NCBI GenBank assembly: GCA_035041965.1
Contig: JAPYMA010001050.1
Span: 1 to 64,000 of the forward strand
DNA: 64,000 nt
Reading direction: 5' to 3'
From: Anisakis pegreffii
Lineage: Eukaryota; Nematoda; Chromadorea; Rhabditida; Anisakidae
In this document: positions 48,401 through 60,082 of the stretch, in pieces
Layout: every line of letters begins with the position of its first letter
How positions within the stretch are numbered: the stretch's first letter is position 1
The notes under the pieces: model-generated
What the model was told of the DNA's origin: nothing
What the model saw: the letters and a program-made list of their open reading frames with translations, nothing else
Databases searched by the model: none
Translations under genes and position numbers: made by a program

Positions 48401-51400
48401 TTTATTATGTTCGTGTTTCTTGTTGCATGAATCTCTGAGCGCTGAGTTAACCGTTGATGATACGAGGTAAGTAGAGATGAACAGTTTTTTGACAGTGTTG
48501 TTATCCTAGGTGATTGGATACGTCGACCGTTATTCGATTTACGTCGGATTAATGAACGCTTGGATGCAGTCGAGGCGTTGTGTGAGGTTAGTGGTGCACG
48601 AGAAACACTTTATGAGGATCTGCTGAGGAGAGTTCCGGATGTTGCATCGTTATCCAGGAAACTTTTGCAAAAAAAGGCATCACTTCAGGTTTGATTCGCA
48701 TCTATTCTATTGCTGCTTCAAAAATTTCATAATTGAAGAGTAATTCCTATCATTAGCCAACAGCTCATGGAAACATTTAAATCGGTGATAGAAAAGCTAT
48801 GGTTCCACTGAAATGTCTCAAATTTAGAATATCCACACGGATAAGCCATCTTACCTGTATGATCTCGTAATGAATTCATTCATTGTTAGTTCATTTCATC
48901 AATTATAGTATATTTTAAGCATTGTTACCGTCTCTATCAACTTATTCGCCTCCTGAAGCGATTTGAGTGCGTGTTCAGCGAAGTTCATGACTCATGTGAT
49001 CAGTTTGCCCCAGCTGTCAATGATCTTTGCTTGGTGAGTTTACCTTTCATATTGAATGATCACTACAGTTTTCATTGAGTTGAAGCTTTCCGAAAATCAT
49101 TCGTATCAATTTCAGGAACCGATTCGTTTAGCGATACTGCAGTTCGATAAGTTCAGCGCATTGATTGAAACGACCGTTGATGTGGAGTATTTTGAAAATT
49201 CAGGGTCATATCGTGTTAGACCGGATATTGACAAGGAATTGATGGAGATTTCAAATACAATGAAAAGTATCGAAAAACAATGCGAAAAAGAACTTGATAA
49301 GGTCATTTGATCATTTGGTATTTTGATTTGATTTTTACCAGACACTCTTCATTTTGTTGATTTATTTCATATTGATTTGTATAATTCAAGTAGATATATT
49401 GTTGAGTTTGTGCGATGAAAGAATTTGGTGTAGATACGCATTGTTTTAATAAATCAGTTCCTTCGGAATTCTACGTTGGTTGATTGCAGATCAGTGGCAA
49501 ATTCGCGGAATCCGTGAAACTTGATTCCAACTCTCAGCACGGTTTCTTCTTTCGTGTTACTCTGAAGGTATGCAAGTTTGTTCCATCATATTCAGTCTCA
49601 TTGACGCTTTCGATTCATTTTCTGAACAAACGATTTTTGTTCTCTGAGGAAGATGCAATATTTATCGATGATTTCAGGCCGAAAAATCAATTCGTCAAGC
49701 TGGTCTAAAGATTCTGGAGACTACTAAGGGGTATGGTGTACGATTCGTGACAAAGACGTTAGATTCATTGAATGCTGAATACATAGAATTGGCCAAACAG
49801 TATGATGCCGGTCAATCACAACTGATCAAAATGATTGTCGAAACTTGTGGTATGTGATTGGGATTATTGTTTCCATTTATATTTCCATATTCTCATGCTT
49901 TTTTTTCTTATTTCACCGAAACATTTCACTAACGCTTGGCAAGCCCAGTGTGAATATTGTTTGAACCTGTCAAATGTGCATAAATGAAATAATATCCCAG
50001 AGAATATAACAATCTTCTCTTTATGTTATCATTTTATTCACTGCTATCTTTATTTTGTGACTCATCACATAATAATTATCGTTTTGCATTGAACAAGATT
50101 ATCGAGTTGCTTCGTGTCAAAAGGGAATACTGTGAATGTTTACTGCATACGTATCAGTACACTAATTTTTGCCCTTGTAAAATCAGTAATCTTCTGTTCA
50201 AAAATAATCTCATTTGCAGCCGGATATACTCCTGCCCTGCAACAACTGTCTGATTGCTTATCTGTGGTTGATGTTTTGGTGGCCTTCGCCACTCTTGCTG
50301 CTCTATCACCGTTTCCTTATACAAGACCTGAATTGCTTGATAAAGGTATTTACGTTTTTGTTCTGGAATTTTTGACATGGTTTTACGATGAATGGATGGT
50401 CAAGGTAGGTGACCGTGGGTGATATCAGTGTGATGTAAATTGGAACAGAATTTTGCTCGAATAAAGTGAAATGTGTTTGAGTGTATAATTAAGATCCAAC
50501 TCGGACATGGATCTGTATTTGATAAAATTTTCAGAATCTAAAACACTGATATTAAAGAATTGTCGTCATCCGGTTATTGAAGCGCTTCCAGAAGCGCCAC
50601 CGTTTATTCCCAACGACGTGATTATGGGCGATGAATCGGAAGGTAACACTATCAGATTAACATATTTTGAAACTTTTTTCTTATTTTAAGATCGTGAGCT
50701 GAACAGAAAGATCAGCCTTGATATTGGTTTATCAAATGTTTTAGTCATCAAACAGAAGTCTTTAGTTATGAGGGATATTGCGCAAAAAATGTCAAGTAAT
50801 CCATCCAGCTTTATATTCAATGCCTATCGTCTTTATATTCAACGTTGCCTCAATTTCCAAGAACTTGAGCTGAAATTTATTTTCTTCAAAAGTTGCTTTC
50901 AAGTTTTCTGAACGAGTACGTAAATAAGTCATTCTTTTTAGCGGAAGTAACTCTTACGAAGGAAATTTTTAGATAAAACTCGATTTCTGCTGCTATCGGG
51001 CGCTAATATGGGTGGTAAGAGTACATACCTACGGTCATGTGCGCTTACTGTTCTGATGGGTCAAATGGGGTGTTTGGTGCCTTGCGATTCTGCTCGTTTC
51101 TCGCTTATTGATGGAATTCACACAAGGTTTCAGCAGTTTCTCTATCGTACTGGTGAACGCATTTTCACAGTTTTTTGTCCATTTTAACAATGTTTCATTG
51201 TACAATGATGCATTGTAAATGCCTATTCTCGTTTAGAATCGGCAGCTGTGATTATCAGTGTAAAGGTGTTTCAACGTTTATGGCTGAAATGATCGACAGT
51301 GCGACAATTCTTGAGGTGAACTATTTTGTAATTTCTTATTGTTGTTATTTCTTTTTTAATTAGAAATCATGAGCAAATATCGTTTCAAACTTTCTGAATA

Positions 51401-52905
51401 ATATTTTGGTGGAATCGCTTTGAATATTGTTAGAAACATTCATAAGTACCTCAAATTAAATGAGAAAGTGAAACATATCTCCTTCCCCCTTCCTCCCCCC
51501 CCCAACATTGTTGGAGGAATACGTTATATGCTATTACTACCAAGCAAATGTGTTGTATCAAGTTGCTGAAAATAAGTGTAAATCCTCGAAATTCAAGACT
51601 GCGACACAGTATTCTCTCGTGATAATCGATGAACTGGGTAGAGGTACATCGACGTACGACGGATTTGGATTGGCGTGGGCAATTGCAGAGTTAGGATTTC
51701 ACTTTGATTTGCGTATTCAGTCTCAAATTGTGCGACCGAAAATTTTAAATTATTTTTCCTTATTTCTACTCTTTTCATATTCCGATTTATTTGTACTACA
51801 AAATGTCAACTCTTATTCAACCTATATCAAGCTCGTATTGAAGCGATTGTATGTGTTGTGTTCTTCTTTTTTCTAGTGAAATTCTATTGAAAAATTAAGC
51901 CTTTAAAGGAAATTTGGTTTGTTTAAAGGAAATTTTGTTACAGCGATCTTCTATCGCGAGTTCAATGTTTTTGTGTATTCGCAACACATTTCCATGAGAT
52001 GTGCACATTGGTCGAACGATATCCGTCAACGGTGCGTAATATTCGTGTTGAAACACAAATCAACGAGGCTGGTGACTTGGTGTTACTTTACAAAGTTGTG
52101 CCCGGTGTTGCAGAACGTTCATTTGGTATAAATACAGCCAAATTAGTTGGATTGTCCGCGAATGTTATTCAGGTATTTGTGTAGTTATTTATGATCTAAT
52201 CGTAAGACTGCTGTCTGTTTGAGACCTATCAGTGTGAATGTTTCTCACGCTTCTGCGCTTGCTGTCCTCTTCGGTATATCACAAGCCACGATCCCCTGTC
52301 TTTTCTAACGGTGCATTTGACTGCCATTCCTCTCTCCTCTCTAACAGTCCAAATGACACTCGGAAAGACCCCGAAGAATAATCGACTCAGTGAATCAAAA
52401 GTTTACCACCACAAACTTATTGGTGTTACCAAAGGATCAAACAAGCATTTTGATATCATTATTCTACAGTTCTGGAAAAGATAAGGAAAAATACCGATCA
52501 ATAATCACTTGCTAGTCTCTTCTTCTTCTGTTGACGTCTCGAATTTTTTTCGTTGGTCTACACGACTCAGAATATTTCGTCAGTTCATTGTCAGTTTCAC
52601 TGCAAATCATTGATTTTAAAGATATTCTAAATAAGTCAATCAAGATTCTGCAAAATGCTCTGAATATGCTAACAAACACTAAATGCGCATTCAGTCTTTG
52701 TCACATTTCGAATCAGTTGTGGTGTAAAGTGAATGAATGCAACGTTTTCAAATCTTGCATCTTTCAGACTGCAAATGACATGCTTCAAAAATTGGAATGT
52801 GGAAAAATGGACAGTGGAAATGATGAAGAAAAAGATATCATCGATAAGTTGAAAACTCTCGAAGGCGAGCAACTTCGCGAGGCTATTCTAGCATTGGCAT
52901 CTTGA
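45437..52905 (+). CDS. MSH2: MSH2, MutS-homologue mismatch-repair ATPase
   Basis: Twenty exons join in phase to 875 residues: 45,437-45,514; 45,903-45,990; 46,331-46,464; 46,765-46,878; 47,082-47,171; 47,578-47,782; 48,020-48,205; 48,286-48,363; 48,510-48,688; 48,920-49,033; 49,116-49,301; 49,490-49,567; 49,678-49,849; 50,220-50,345; 50,535-50,642; 50,973-51,126; 51,237-51,315; 51,598-51,689; 51,944-52,172; 52,768-52,905. MSH2 pairs with MSH6 or MSH3 and binds mispaired DNA in the nucleus. The N-terminal mismatch domain starts [20 protein letters not shown]. The connector includes [15 protein letters not shown] and FSNLE. The core includes [14 protein letters not shown] and [20 protein letters not shown]. 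The clamp includes [20 protein letters not shown]. The ATPase has Walker [10 protein letters not shown], signature [10 protein letters not shown], Walker [12 protein letters not shown]-loop STYDGFG and FATHFHE. The C-terminus is shorter than the human protein and ends [10 protein letters not shown]. No exon is broken. Exon 4 is the least similar to vertebrate MSH2. Confidence 0.95.
45670..45880. other. GC-richer insert in MSH2 intron 1, possibly SINE-like
   Basis: About 200 bases less AT-rich than the surrounding intron, with GGGGTTGAACCGCAATCC, which faintly resembles a tRNA B-box region. No target duplication or A-rich tail was found, so element status is a guess. Confidence 0.25.
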
Positions 52906-52909
52906 TAGT

Positions 52910-53545
52910 ATATGGGGATAGAATTGTTTATGTATATTTTTTTCTTGAATATATATATATGCACATGATCCGGCTTCATTATTTGTTTCGTTTAAGAAAT
53001 GATTGCTCGAAAAATTTTTGATTTGATCAGCGAAATCTTTGTTGAAAATTCAGCCTGAAACTTGAACAGTTGCTCATTAATGCCCTTGTTGTTACATGCT
53101 GTACTGTTGTTTCTTGAATTTTGAACTCTCATTTTGAATTATTCCTGAGAGAAATTGTTGCTCTATTCGTGAGAATTTTGTTTGTCTAGCGATGTTTGCT
53201 TGTACAGTCATTCCAACTGGTTATCATTTTGGAAATTTCTTCACTGATTTTTGATCGATGATATTTTGTGATCTCTCATTATACTCTTGCAAATCAACTG
53301 CTCATGGAACTTGTTTCTATTTTCTGAAAGTTGACTCCGTGTATGTTTGTGTCACTGATTTAATAGTGAAATGATTAGAGCACTCATTGAAGTTTCGTTT
53401 GAAAAGTTTGATACTTTGAAAGCTGCATCAAAATTTGCAATGTCTTTATGTGCGGTTGTGTTTGTTGTTTACGTGCTACAGTAAATTTTGTTGAGTGACC
53501 TTTCAATGGTTACAATATTTTTGAGTCATTTCAAACTGATACCCA
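52910..53545. other. 3' flank of MSH2
   Basis: No coding exon recognised. A short (TA)n run lies near 52,951-52,961. Confidence 0.4.
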
Positions 53546-53551
53546 ATTTTA

Positions 53552-54835
53552 GATGAGTTCATGCCCTCAACAGACGATGTATAGAAAAAGTTCAGCGTAT
53601 GGAAATTTGATGAATGAAAATGTAAACAGTAATTTCAATCAAAACTGCATTGGCGATTCATTAAGCTACAGTCTCAGTAAAGTGATGACGAATGCACTGA
53701 CTTGTTTTCATTTGCTTTTAAGCCAGTTCTACATTAATGCTTATAAGCCGTGTTAACCTGCTACTTGCATAGATTTCTGAAATATTTTAGCGGGATGACC
53801 GTGTCACTTCACTTCAGAATATTCAAGCTCGATTGTTTCTTGTTTGAGAAACCCGCTTCATCCGAGAAAAGAGCTCGTTTTCTTTTCTTCAAAACATAAA
53901 GAATGTGTTTCGACCACATTCAGTGTCACAAACGAGTGTTGATAAAATGCTTCGGATAGTTTATCAGAGACTACTGCTGATGGAAAGCAAATACCAATAA
54001 GTACAACTTGTCGGATTCGTGGAAAGAAAATCAGCGGTTCTATCAATCCGAGCAATTTGATCAACTAAAACAAACTTATTCAAAAATTGTTTGCGACTGG
54101 GAAATCATTAATCAGATAAAGTATTTTGATAATCAGGTGCAAGTGACCGCTGCCTGGCATGACAGTCACTGAAGTAATGGAATGATGATGTGGTGGATTT
54201 AATCGCTGATCAACGATGGCGATCGGGTCGGAGACGTTCGTCATGATTTAGATTTGGTCGTAATTCTGACCACAGTTATGAACCATCGCAAAACATGCAC
54301 ATTTCTGCATGTGTTATGCATAAATGAAGATGTTTTGCTGTGGACGCGTCACTTTCAGCAAAACTTGAATAACAGCCCAACTTCAACGGCAGTGTACACA
54401 TAGCAGTGAAGCCTTGTCAATCATGACGTGACAAACAACACACACAATGTATTGATAAAGTTTGAAACGCGCTTGACATTTCGACAACAAGACCGACAAA
54501 TAATGAAGACTAAAAGATATTCACGTATTTTCAGGGTTGTGAAGAAATTATGGCATCAAGAGCATTAAGCAGCGCACAGCACATTTCAATTAATGAATTT
54601 CGAAGCGTGAGTGATCGTGCCTAGATACTATGCAATGAGCTCAGTCTGAAAGAGCAACGAAGTCTATCAATCCAGTTCAAATGGCTAATATGTCATTTTT
54701 ATCATTTTGAAACAGTTTTGCTGCAGAACTTTTCTACTTTGACCGCTTCTAATAAAACAATTTTTCCGAAATGCCTCGTCGTAAATACAAATCATCGAAA
54801 GTCGGCAAATACCTATAGTTTCAATTCAGTATTGG
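53552..54835 (+). CDS. Weak exon cluster of unknown identity
   Basis: Three exon-like pieces on the plus strand. 53,552 to about 53,678 follows the acceptor CCCAATTTTAG, opens MSSCPQQTMYRKSSAYGNLM and ends before a GTAAAG donor. About 54,538-54,607 lies between TATTTTCAG and GTGAGT and contains EEIMASRALSSAQHISI. About 54,716-54,829 follows GAAACAG and contains LQNFSTLTASNKTIF. Their phases do not all fit each other, so pieces are missing or one is wrong. No family recognised. Confidence 0.25.
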
Positions 54836-54939
54836 TTTGTGTTGAGCCCTTTCAGATTGATAAAGAATATTTATATCCTCACACAAACAGTTGCACATGT
54901 GTAAATAACTCGAAAATTGGTGCATGAAAAATTTATGAT

Positions 54940-56570
54940 CATATGGTGTCAGTGTTCCTGTAATATGGAGCAACAATGAGAGAGGGTAATAATGATATTT
55001 CTCTGGAATTACGAATAGCTCTTTTTATCCACATCAACAACAGATGCGATTTTCCGATGGCTCATAATCGCTTCCTTATTCACTATCGGTTCAATGACTG
55101 TGAATGCTAACATCGGTATCGTACATATAATGCCGTTAACATGTACACGCACACATTATGCTTACAAGAGATATTGCAAATTTCAATATCACCCTGAATT
55201 TCTATTGCAAATTCTATTGCACAATCTATCTGTTGTATTTTACTTCATGTTGATTCCGTATTGTCCTCTGTTATTTAGATGGTTAAATTCTGCCAGATAA
55301 GGGAATACGGAATGTAATAGTTGGTTGCTGCATAGACGTCTTTGTTAGATCTGAGATTCATTGGTTGGCTTTTCGAAGAGACTGTTCTTATTTCATTAAG
55401 CACTTGTTGCTTACAAGCTTTAATCTTAACTTCTAAGTGAGACTACTGACTCAAATAATGGCATTTTAATGATCTATTTGAGTTTTATTCATCAAAATTG
55501 GGGAAATCCGTGAGCCCCATCTGCGTATGGCATCAAGTATGGATGTAATTCAGCATCAGTCACTCGAATTAGATATAAGTTCAGCTTCAGGTTGTATCTT
55601 GAGCCTCACTAAGGCCTTTGCTTAGATTTAGGTTTACAAGTGGTTGAAATATCGACTTAAATCCATTCTAAGTTTCGGAAAGGAACCTCGGAAAAGTGGA
55701 ATCCAAGCAGTCTTTCGTTTGGTTTGTTTGGCGAGAAATCAATTTTCATCCATATGATGAAAATTTGTTTGCCAAAAGAAACGAATATTATTTGTTCGAA
55801 TCATTGCCATGGAAATTTAATCTGTTTAGGGATGATGAATGTTAATTCGTTCGAAACTGATAGTTTCAAGTGGGGAATTTCAATTAAGAGATCATTGCAA
55901 AGAAAAGCGTGTTTGAATATGATCTTATGAAGCATGAATCAGTTCGAAATCACTTCGCTTGATCGTTATCAGTTCTGCGGTCACTTCGTGATGATCGTTA
56001 CAGAGCATGGACGTTGCGAACGGCAAAGATCAAGTAATATCTGCAAGTGCTTTTGGAGGCCCAGGAATAAGTGGATATTGACTAAGAATTCAAGTCTAAT
56101 TTGTTCAGTTGAAGCCTCTACTTCAACTTCTATGGAACGTTGAAACAACATTTTTGATTGTTTATGGTGTACTTAAAATGCACTAACGATTCGATCCGGC
56201 GCCTTATCTCATTCCATTCGATGTTGTCTTATATCAGCTCGTATCCGTGATGAATTGATAGAATTCTTCTGCGCAGTTGTTTCTATTTGGAAGCTAAGAA
56301 GTCCTTGTCTAGCAATTAGTAAAAAATCTGGCAGGAATGGGCTTGAAGTGAACGAAGAGATCTTCACAAAACGAGATGCGTCCCTTTCTCGACAGAACTA
56401 ATCTAGTGTGTCGGTCTGTTTCATGGGAACAACGTAAACAACCACAAGCGCCCAGTATGGGAGATGCGTCCCTTATTGTTGAAAAAGAATCCAAGTTGCT
56501 GGCCAATAAGTTATTGTGTTCACTGTATTGAAATTCGAAGGTTTAATCACACTCAATTAAAGTTATCAGA
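54940..56570. other. Gene-poor stretch
   Basis: Several short open frames on both strands (for example 55,724-55,930 and 55,934-56,143) without motif or splice context. The octamer GATGCGTC is repeated at about 56,378 and 56,464. Confidence 0.35.
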
Positions 56571-56574
56571 ATTA

Positions 56575-57060
56575 ATGTCGATGGCTTATCCACTGATCTT
56601 GACATGTTTGTGATGAGGAGGAGGATGAGAAAGAGAGGACAAGAAGAAGGTAGAGCACAAACAATAACCTCAACAACAATGAAATAGCAATAATAATGAT
56701 AATAATGACGATAATGAAAACAACAACAGCGACAGAAGGTAAATTGTTTCGTGGACACTGAGAAGAAAAAGGAATCAATAGAAAAAGTACAACGGGGTGC
56801 GCAATTGAATTGTTCGAAAGGAGATGAGTCGAGAAGAGGCGAGATGAGACGGAACGAGCATTGGAAAATAGTTGAACGAATATGATGCTACAAGTGGAAC
56901 GATTCGATAACGACGACAAATAAGCATCCCTCTCGGCGACCATTCAATGCATCCATGCGTCGTCTATCTATTGATTGCTATTTAGCTAAACTGAAGCAGC
57001 AGCAGCAGCCTAATACTGGAATGAATGAGAAGCAAGCCTAAAGAAGCAGTAAAGGAGGAG
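56575..57060. repeat. Simple-sequence region (AAT, ACA, AGG, CAG runs)
   Basis: Purine-rich GAGGAGGAGGATGAGAAAGA, AATAATAATGATAATAATGA-type runs, ACAACAACAG and a short (CAG)5 near 56,996-57,009. Frames on the minus strand (56,543-56,943) only translate these runs. Confidence 0.7.
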
Positions 57061-57064
57061 AGTA

Positions 57065-58890
57065 GAAAAGGTGGCAACAAAAGAGTGTGAAAGGAATGTT
57101 TTCAGAGCGACTATGCTGGTAAAGCAATCGCAAGCAGCAGCATCCATGCATGATCAGCGTGTGCTCATGCTACTGCATCAATTGAAGACCACAACTGATC
57201 TCCACTAGAAGACCGTCCTCACATAGACCACCACTCATTCTACTCCAAAAGCATGATCACTACTCTACGAGCATGATCACTAGCGAATAGCGGTGCTACT
57301 GAAACAACCACTTCATATTTTTCGATTAATTACGATCCAATAAAACGATAATTGGTAAAAGACGAGTAGTACTGTATTGTTGCAGTTAGTTTCAGGTGGA
57401 AGGTAGAGGAGTGAATGCTGAGTTGATCATAAGTGGTGATGATCGTGTTTCGTTAGGCAGTATTATTGAGCAGTATGTGCTTGTCGTGCGTCACTCGTCT
57501 CGCCTAATGCTCTTCATGTTCACTGCTACTGTTGGCTGATTGACGAAGAAGATGCTGTTGGTGATGCTGATCTACGGCTACTGCTAACCTTCTTCTTATT
57601 CGTACTCTTAAAACTGCTTCAAGTGCCTCACTTCTCTATCTTATCGCCATTTTTATCAGGTAAATTCTTTGTTCTTAATTCGTTTCGTTTTTTCATTTAT
57701 CCAATAAGTCATCTCTCGTTTTTTTTTCCCAACAAATCTTCAATCGTTCACATCATCTCAACAAATCATCAGCCGAATCAATTGGCTGCGTCGTCATTAC
57801 TTTGCTTCTTCTGCTCTGGTCTTGTTTATTCCTCTGTCGTTTCGATGAAAGTTCACTTCTCCTTACGTTTATCCGCTGGTCATAACGATCCATGCTGTCC
57901 AGTGTCTACACGTTCACCTCTCAATAACATCCCATCCGATTAAAAATATTCAGAATCTATGAAATGTTCACGTTGCATTCATTCTCTTTTAATAATATTT
58001 GCACACTCGCACGCATTTTGCTGCAGAAAGTAATTCAGAGTGTAGGGATATTTCATCGTATTCGCGAATAACGATTGGATATAATTGCGCAGTTTATTTG
58101 TTTGCCTCTGATCAAATTGATGCTCAGATCGACGAAGTATCCCCAGGCGAAGTTTTTAAGTAATTCAAAACGATGGCGACTTATCTGAAGCGATGTTCAT
58201 TTCATCAGTTCATTGCTGATCGTTGTCTTTCCAAGTTTCGCTTTTTCCCAACATTTTGGATCAGTGTACCAAAAAATTATCACCTTTACTCATAATTGTC
58301 CTGAACTTTTCTGCTCAATAATTTTCTCGATCTATCTTACTACTTGTAATCACTCAGAATGTGGATCAGCAGTATTTCTCAACAAAAAGGTCAGCCTACT
58401 GAGTCCAGTTAATGACCGTATGCATTATGCATAAGGTCATTAATTACGATCGAATCGAATGAATATTATGTATTGAAATCTTGCATTTCCATTTTTTGTC
58501 GTTATATCTTGATAATAACTCAAAAACTGAATTGCACTTTGCATATTGCATTGAATTCCATATTGCACTTTGCGTGTATCATTATTTTTACAACTTCTCA
58601 ATCACAATTTCGCTTTCTTTCAATGAAAGTATGGATGGAATTTGGTTTAATGACAATTTTGCTGGTAATTATTTGTGTGATTTGGTTGAATAAACTTTAT
58701 GAACACATACGAGTAGCTTAGCGAAAGAAGCAAAATTGAGAAGGTGAATAGAACTGTGTGGCGTTTGATTTGACTTATAGTGACACCATTCATTTACGTC
58801 GTTAATGAAAGCGTTCAAGTGTAATCATTAGCGGTTATTCATGAATTTTGATTTAGTAGAGCATTGTTCGAGTATCTCATGAGTAAGGGT
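57065..58890. other. Gene-poor stretch, possibly UTR-like
   Basis: Trinucleotide-like GCAGCAGCA and GATGCTGTTGGTGATGCTGA words occur. A plus-strand frame at 57,623-57,943 has no signal or motif that I recognise. No splice chain could be built. Confidence 0.3.
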
Positions 58891-58894
58891 AGCA

Positions 58895-59040
58895 GATGGC
58901 ATTAGCACTGCTAAAACGCTTCGAACAGTCAGCGTTAACGCTGCTAAAGGCTTAGACCCAATCATTAACAATTCTACCAGTAAGCTTTAACACTAACATT
59001 TCTAGCAACTGTAATCGTTAACACTTCTAACAATAAGCGC
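58895..59040. repeat. Degenerate minisatellite of TTAACACTTCTA-like units
   Basis: Six or seven imperfect units such as CGTTAACGCTGCTAA, CATTAACAATTCTA, CACTAACATTTCTA and CGTTAACACTTCTA in direct order. Confidence 0.55.
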
Positions 59041-59139
59041 AACTTACAGTCACTTGTCGTCTGATCCGAAAAAGGATGAAACGTTTGGAATTTAGTAGTT
59101 CAATACTAGATAGAAGTGATGTTGGAAACCGCAAGATTT

Positions 59140-59290
59140 TTTGTGGGGGTCCTGACCGTAAGTCCCGTCGGAGGCCTCCGATTTTCGGGGGACCCGCGAG
59201 GCAAAATTTGAGCATCGGTCAGTTGTCGACCTGTGGTAATCGCAGTTCGGTTTGCCGAGGCCGCCAACCCTTGCGGTTGTGGTCTATCAT
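59140..59290. other. GC-rich islet with a 14-bp perfect palindrome
   Basis: A sharp GC-rich patch in AT-rich DNA. TCGGAGGCCTCCGA at 59,168-59,181 is a perfect palindrome, flanked by GGGGGTCC to the left and GGGGGACCC to the right, so a hairpin is possible. It could be the core of a small transposon or a structured RNA. No target duplication was found, and a 92-codon frame across it lacks support. Confidence 0.4.
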
Positions 59291-59359
59291 GGAATCGTGC
59301 GAGAATGATTTTCGGTTTTTCTTAACGAATCATTATCCTCTTGCTGAAATGTAAATTGT

Positions 59360-60080
59360 TTACGACATTTGAACTGGCTTGTGAATAATAGTAATAATAG
59401 CAGCAATTACCTTGATTAATATTATTACAAAGTTGTAAAGAGTGTAATGTGGTGGTCCTCCTCCCTCAACTGTTCAAAGCAAAGGTGATTTGTTGGTGTA
59501 AAATTTTGAAGTTTACTTCATTCAACGACATTGCACTCGTTTTGAACAAGAGTGCACCATTAATTCTCATTAACCTCTTTGATTCATTGATCCAATTTGA
59601 TTGACTAGTTTTCTGGTTATCGTTATCCTCAAAAGTGAAATGTGTATATCAGTTCAGTGATGTTTCAATTATGGAGGATGGTCAAAATAAAATTTTTAGT
59701 ATTTTAGACTGTCGAAAGGCTTCTGAATTATCGAATCTCACGTATCACTATATGGTTATTATATATTTCTGCTAAAATAAATTATATAAGTCACGGAAAT
59801 ATCACTATTTGATTCATTTTATGTGTTATTGCATCACTAACCTTGTGTGATCTCACATGTGATTCATTCAGTTTCCTGACGGTATCCCCAAATTATCAAA
59901 TATCATACCAACTTATCGAAATTCCGATCGCAGAGAAGACAGGTAATGCGAAACTTTTTTCATATTTTGCAAGTAATTATATTCATTAACAGTTAGAGGA
60001 AATCACTGAACCGTTCATTCAGCTTATTTTGGAACATTTTATATTGCGATAATAACACCAATTTGAAAGCACTGTTATTA
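59360..60080. other. Upstream flank of the GPCR gene
   Basis: AT-rich, no exon recognised. It probably includes promoter or 5' UTR of the receptor gene. Confidence 0.35.
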
Positions 60081-60082
60081 TC

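Noticed and set aside
50690..50910. Open frame between MSH2 exons 15 and 16 that could be an extra exon
   Set aside because: Exon 15 joins directly to the Walker A exon in phase with normal family spacing; the open frame ends in a stop without a donor.
56543..56943. Minus-strand hydrophobic frames of 71 and 123 codons
   Set aside because: They translate AAT/ACA/AGG simple repeats.
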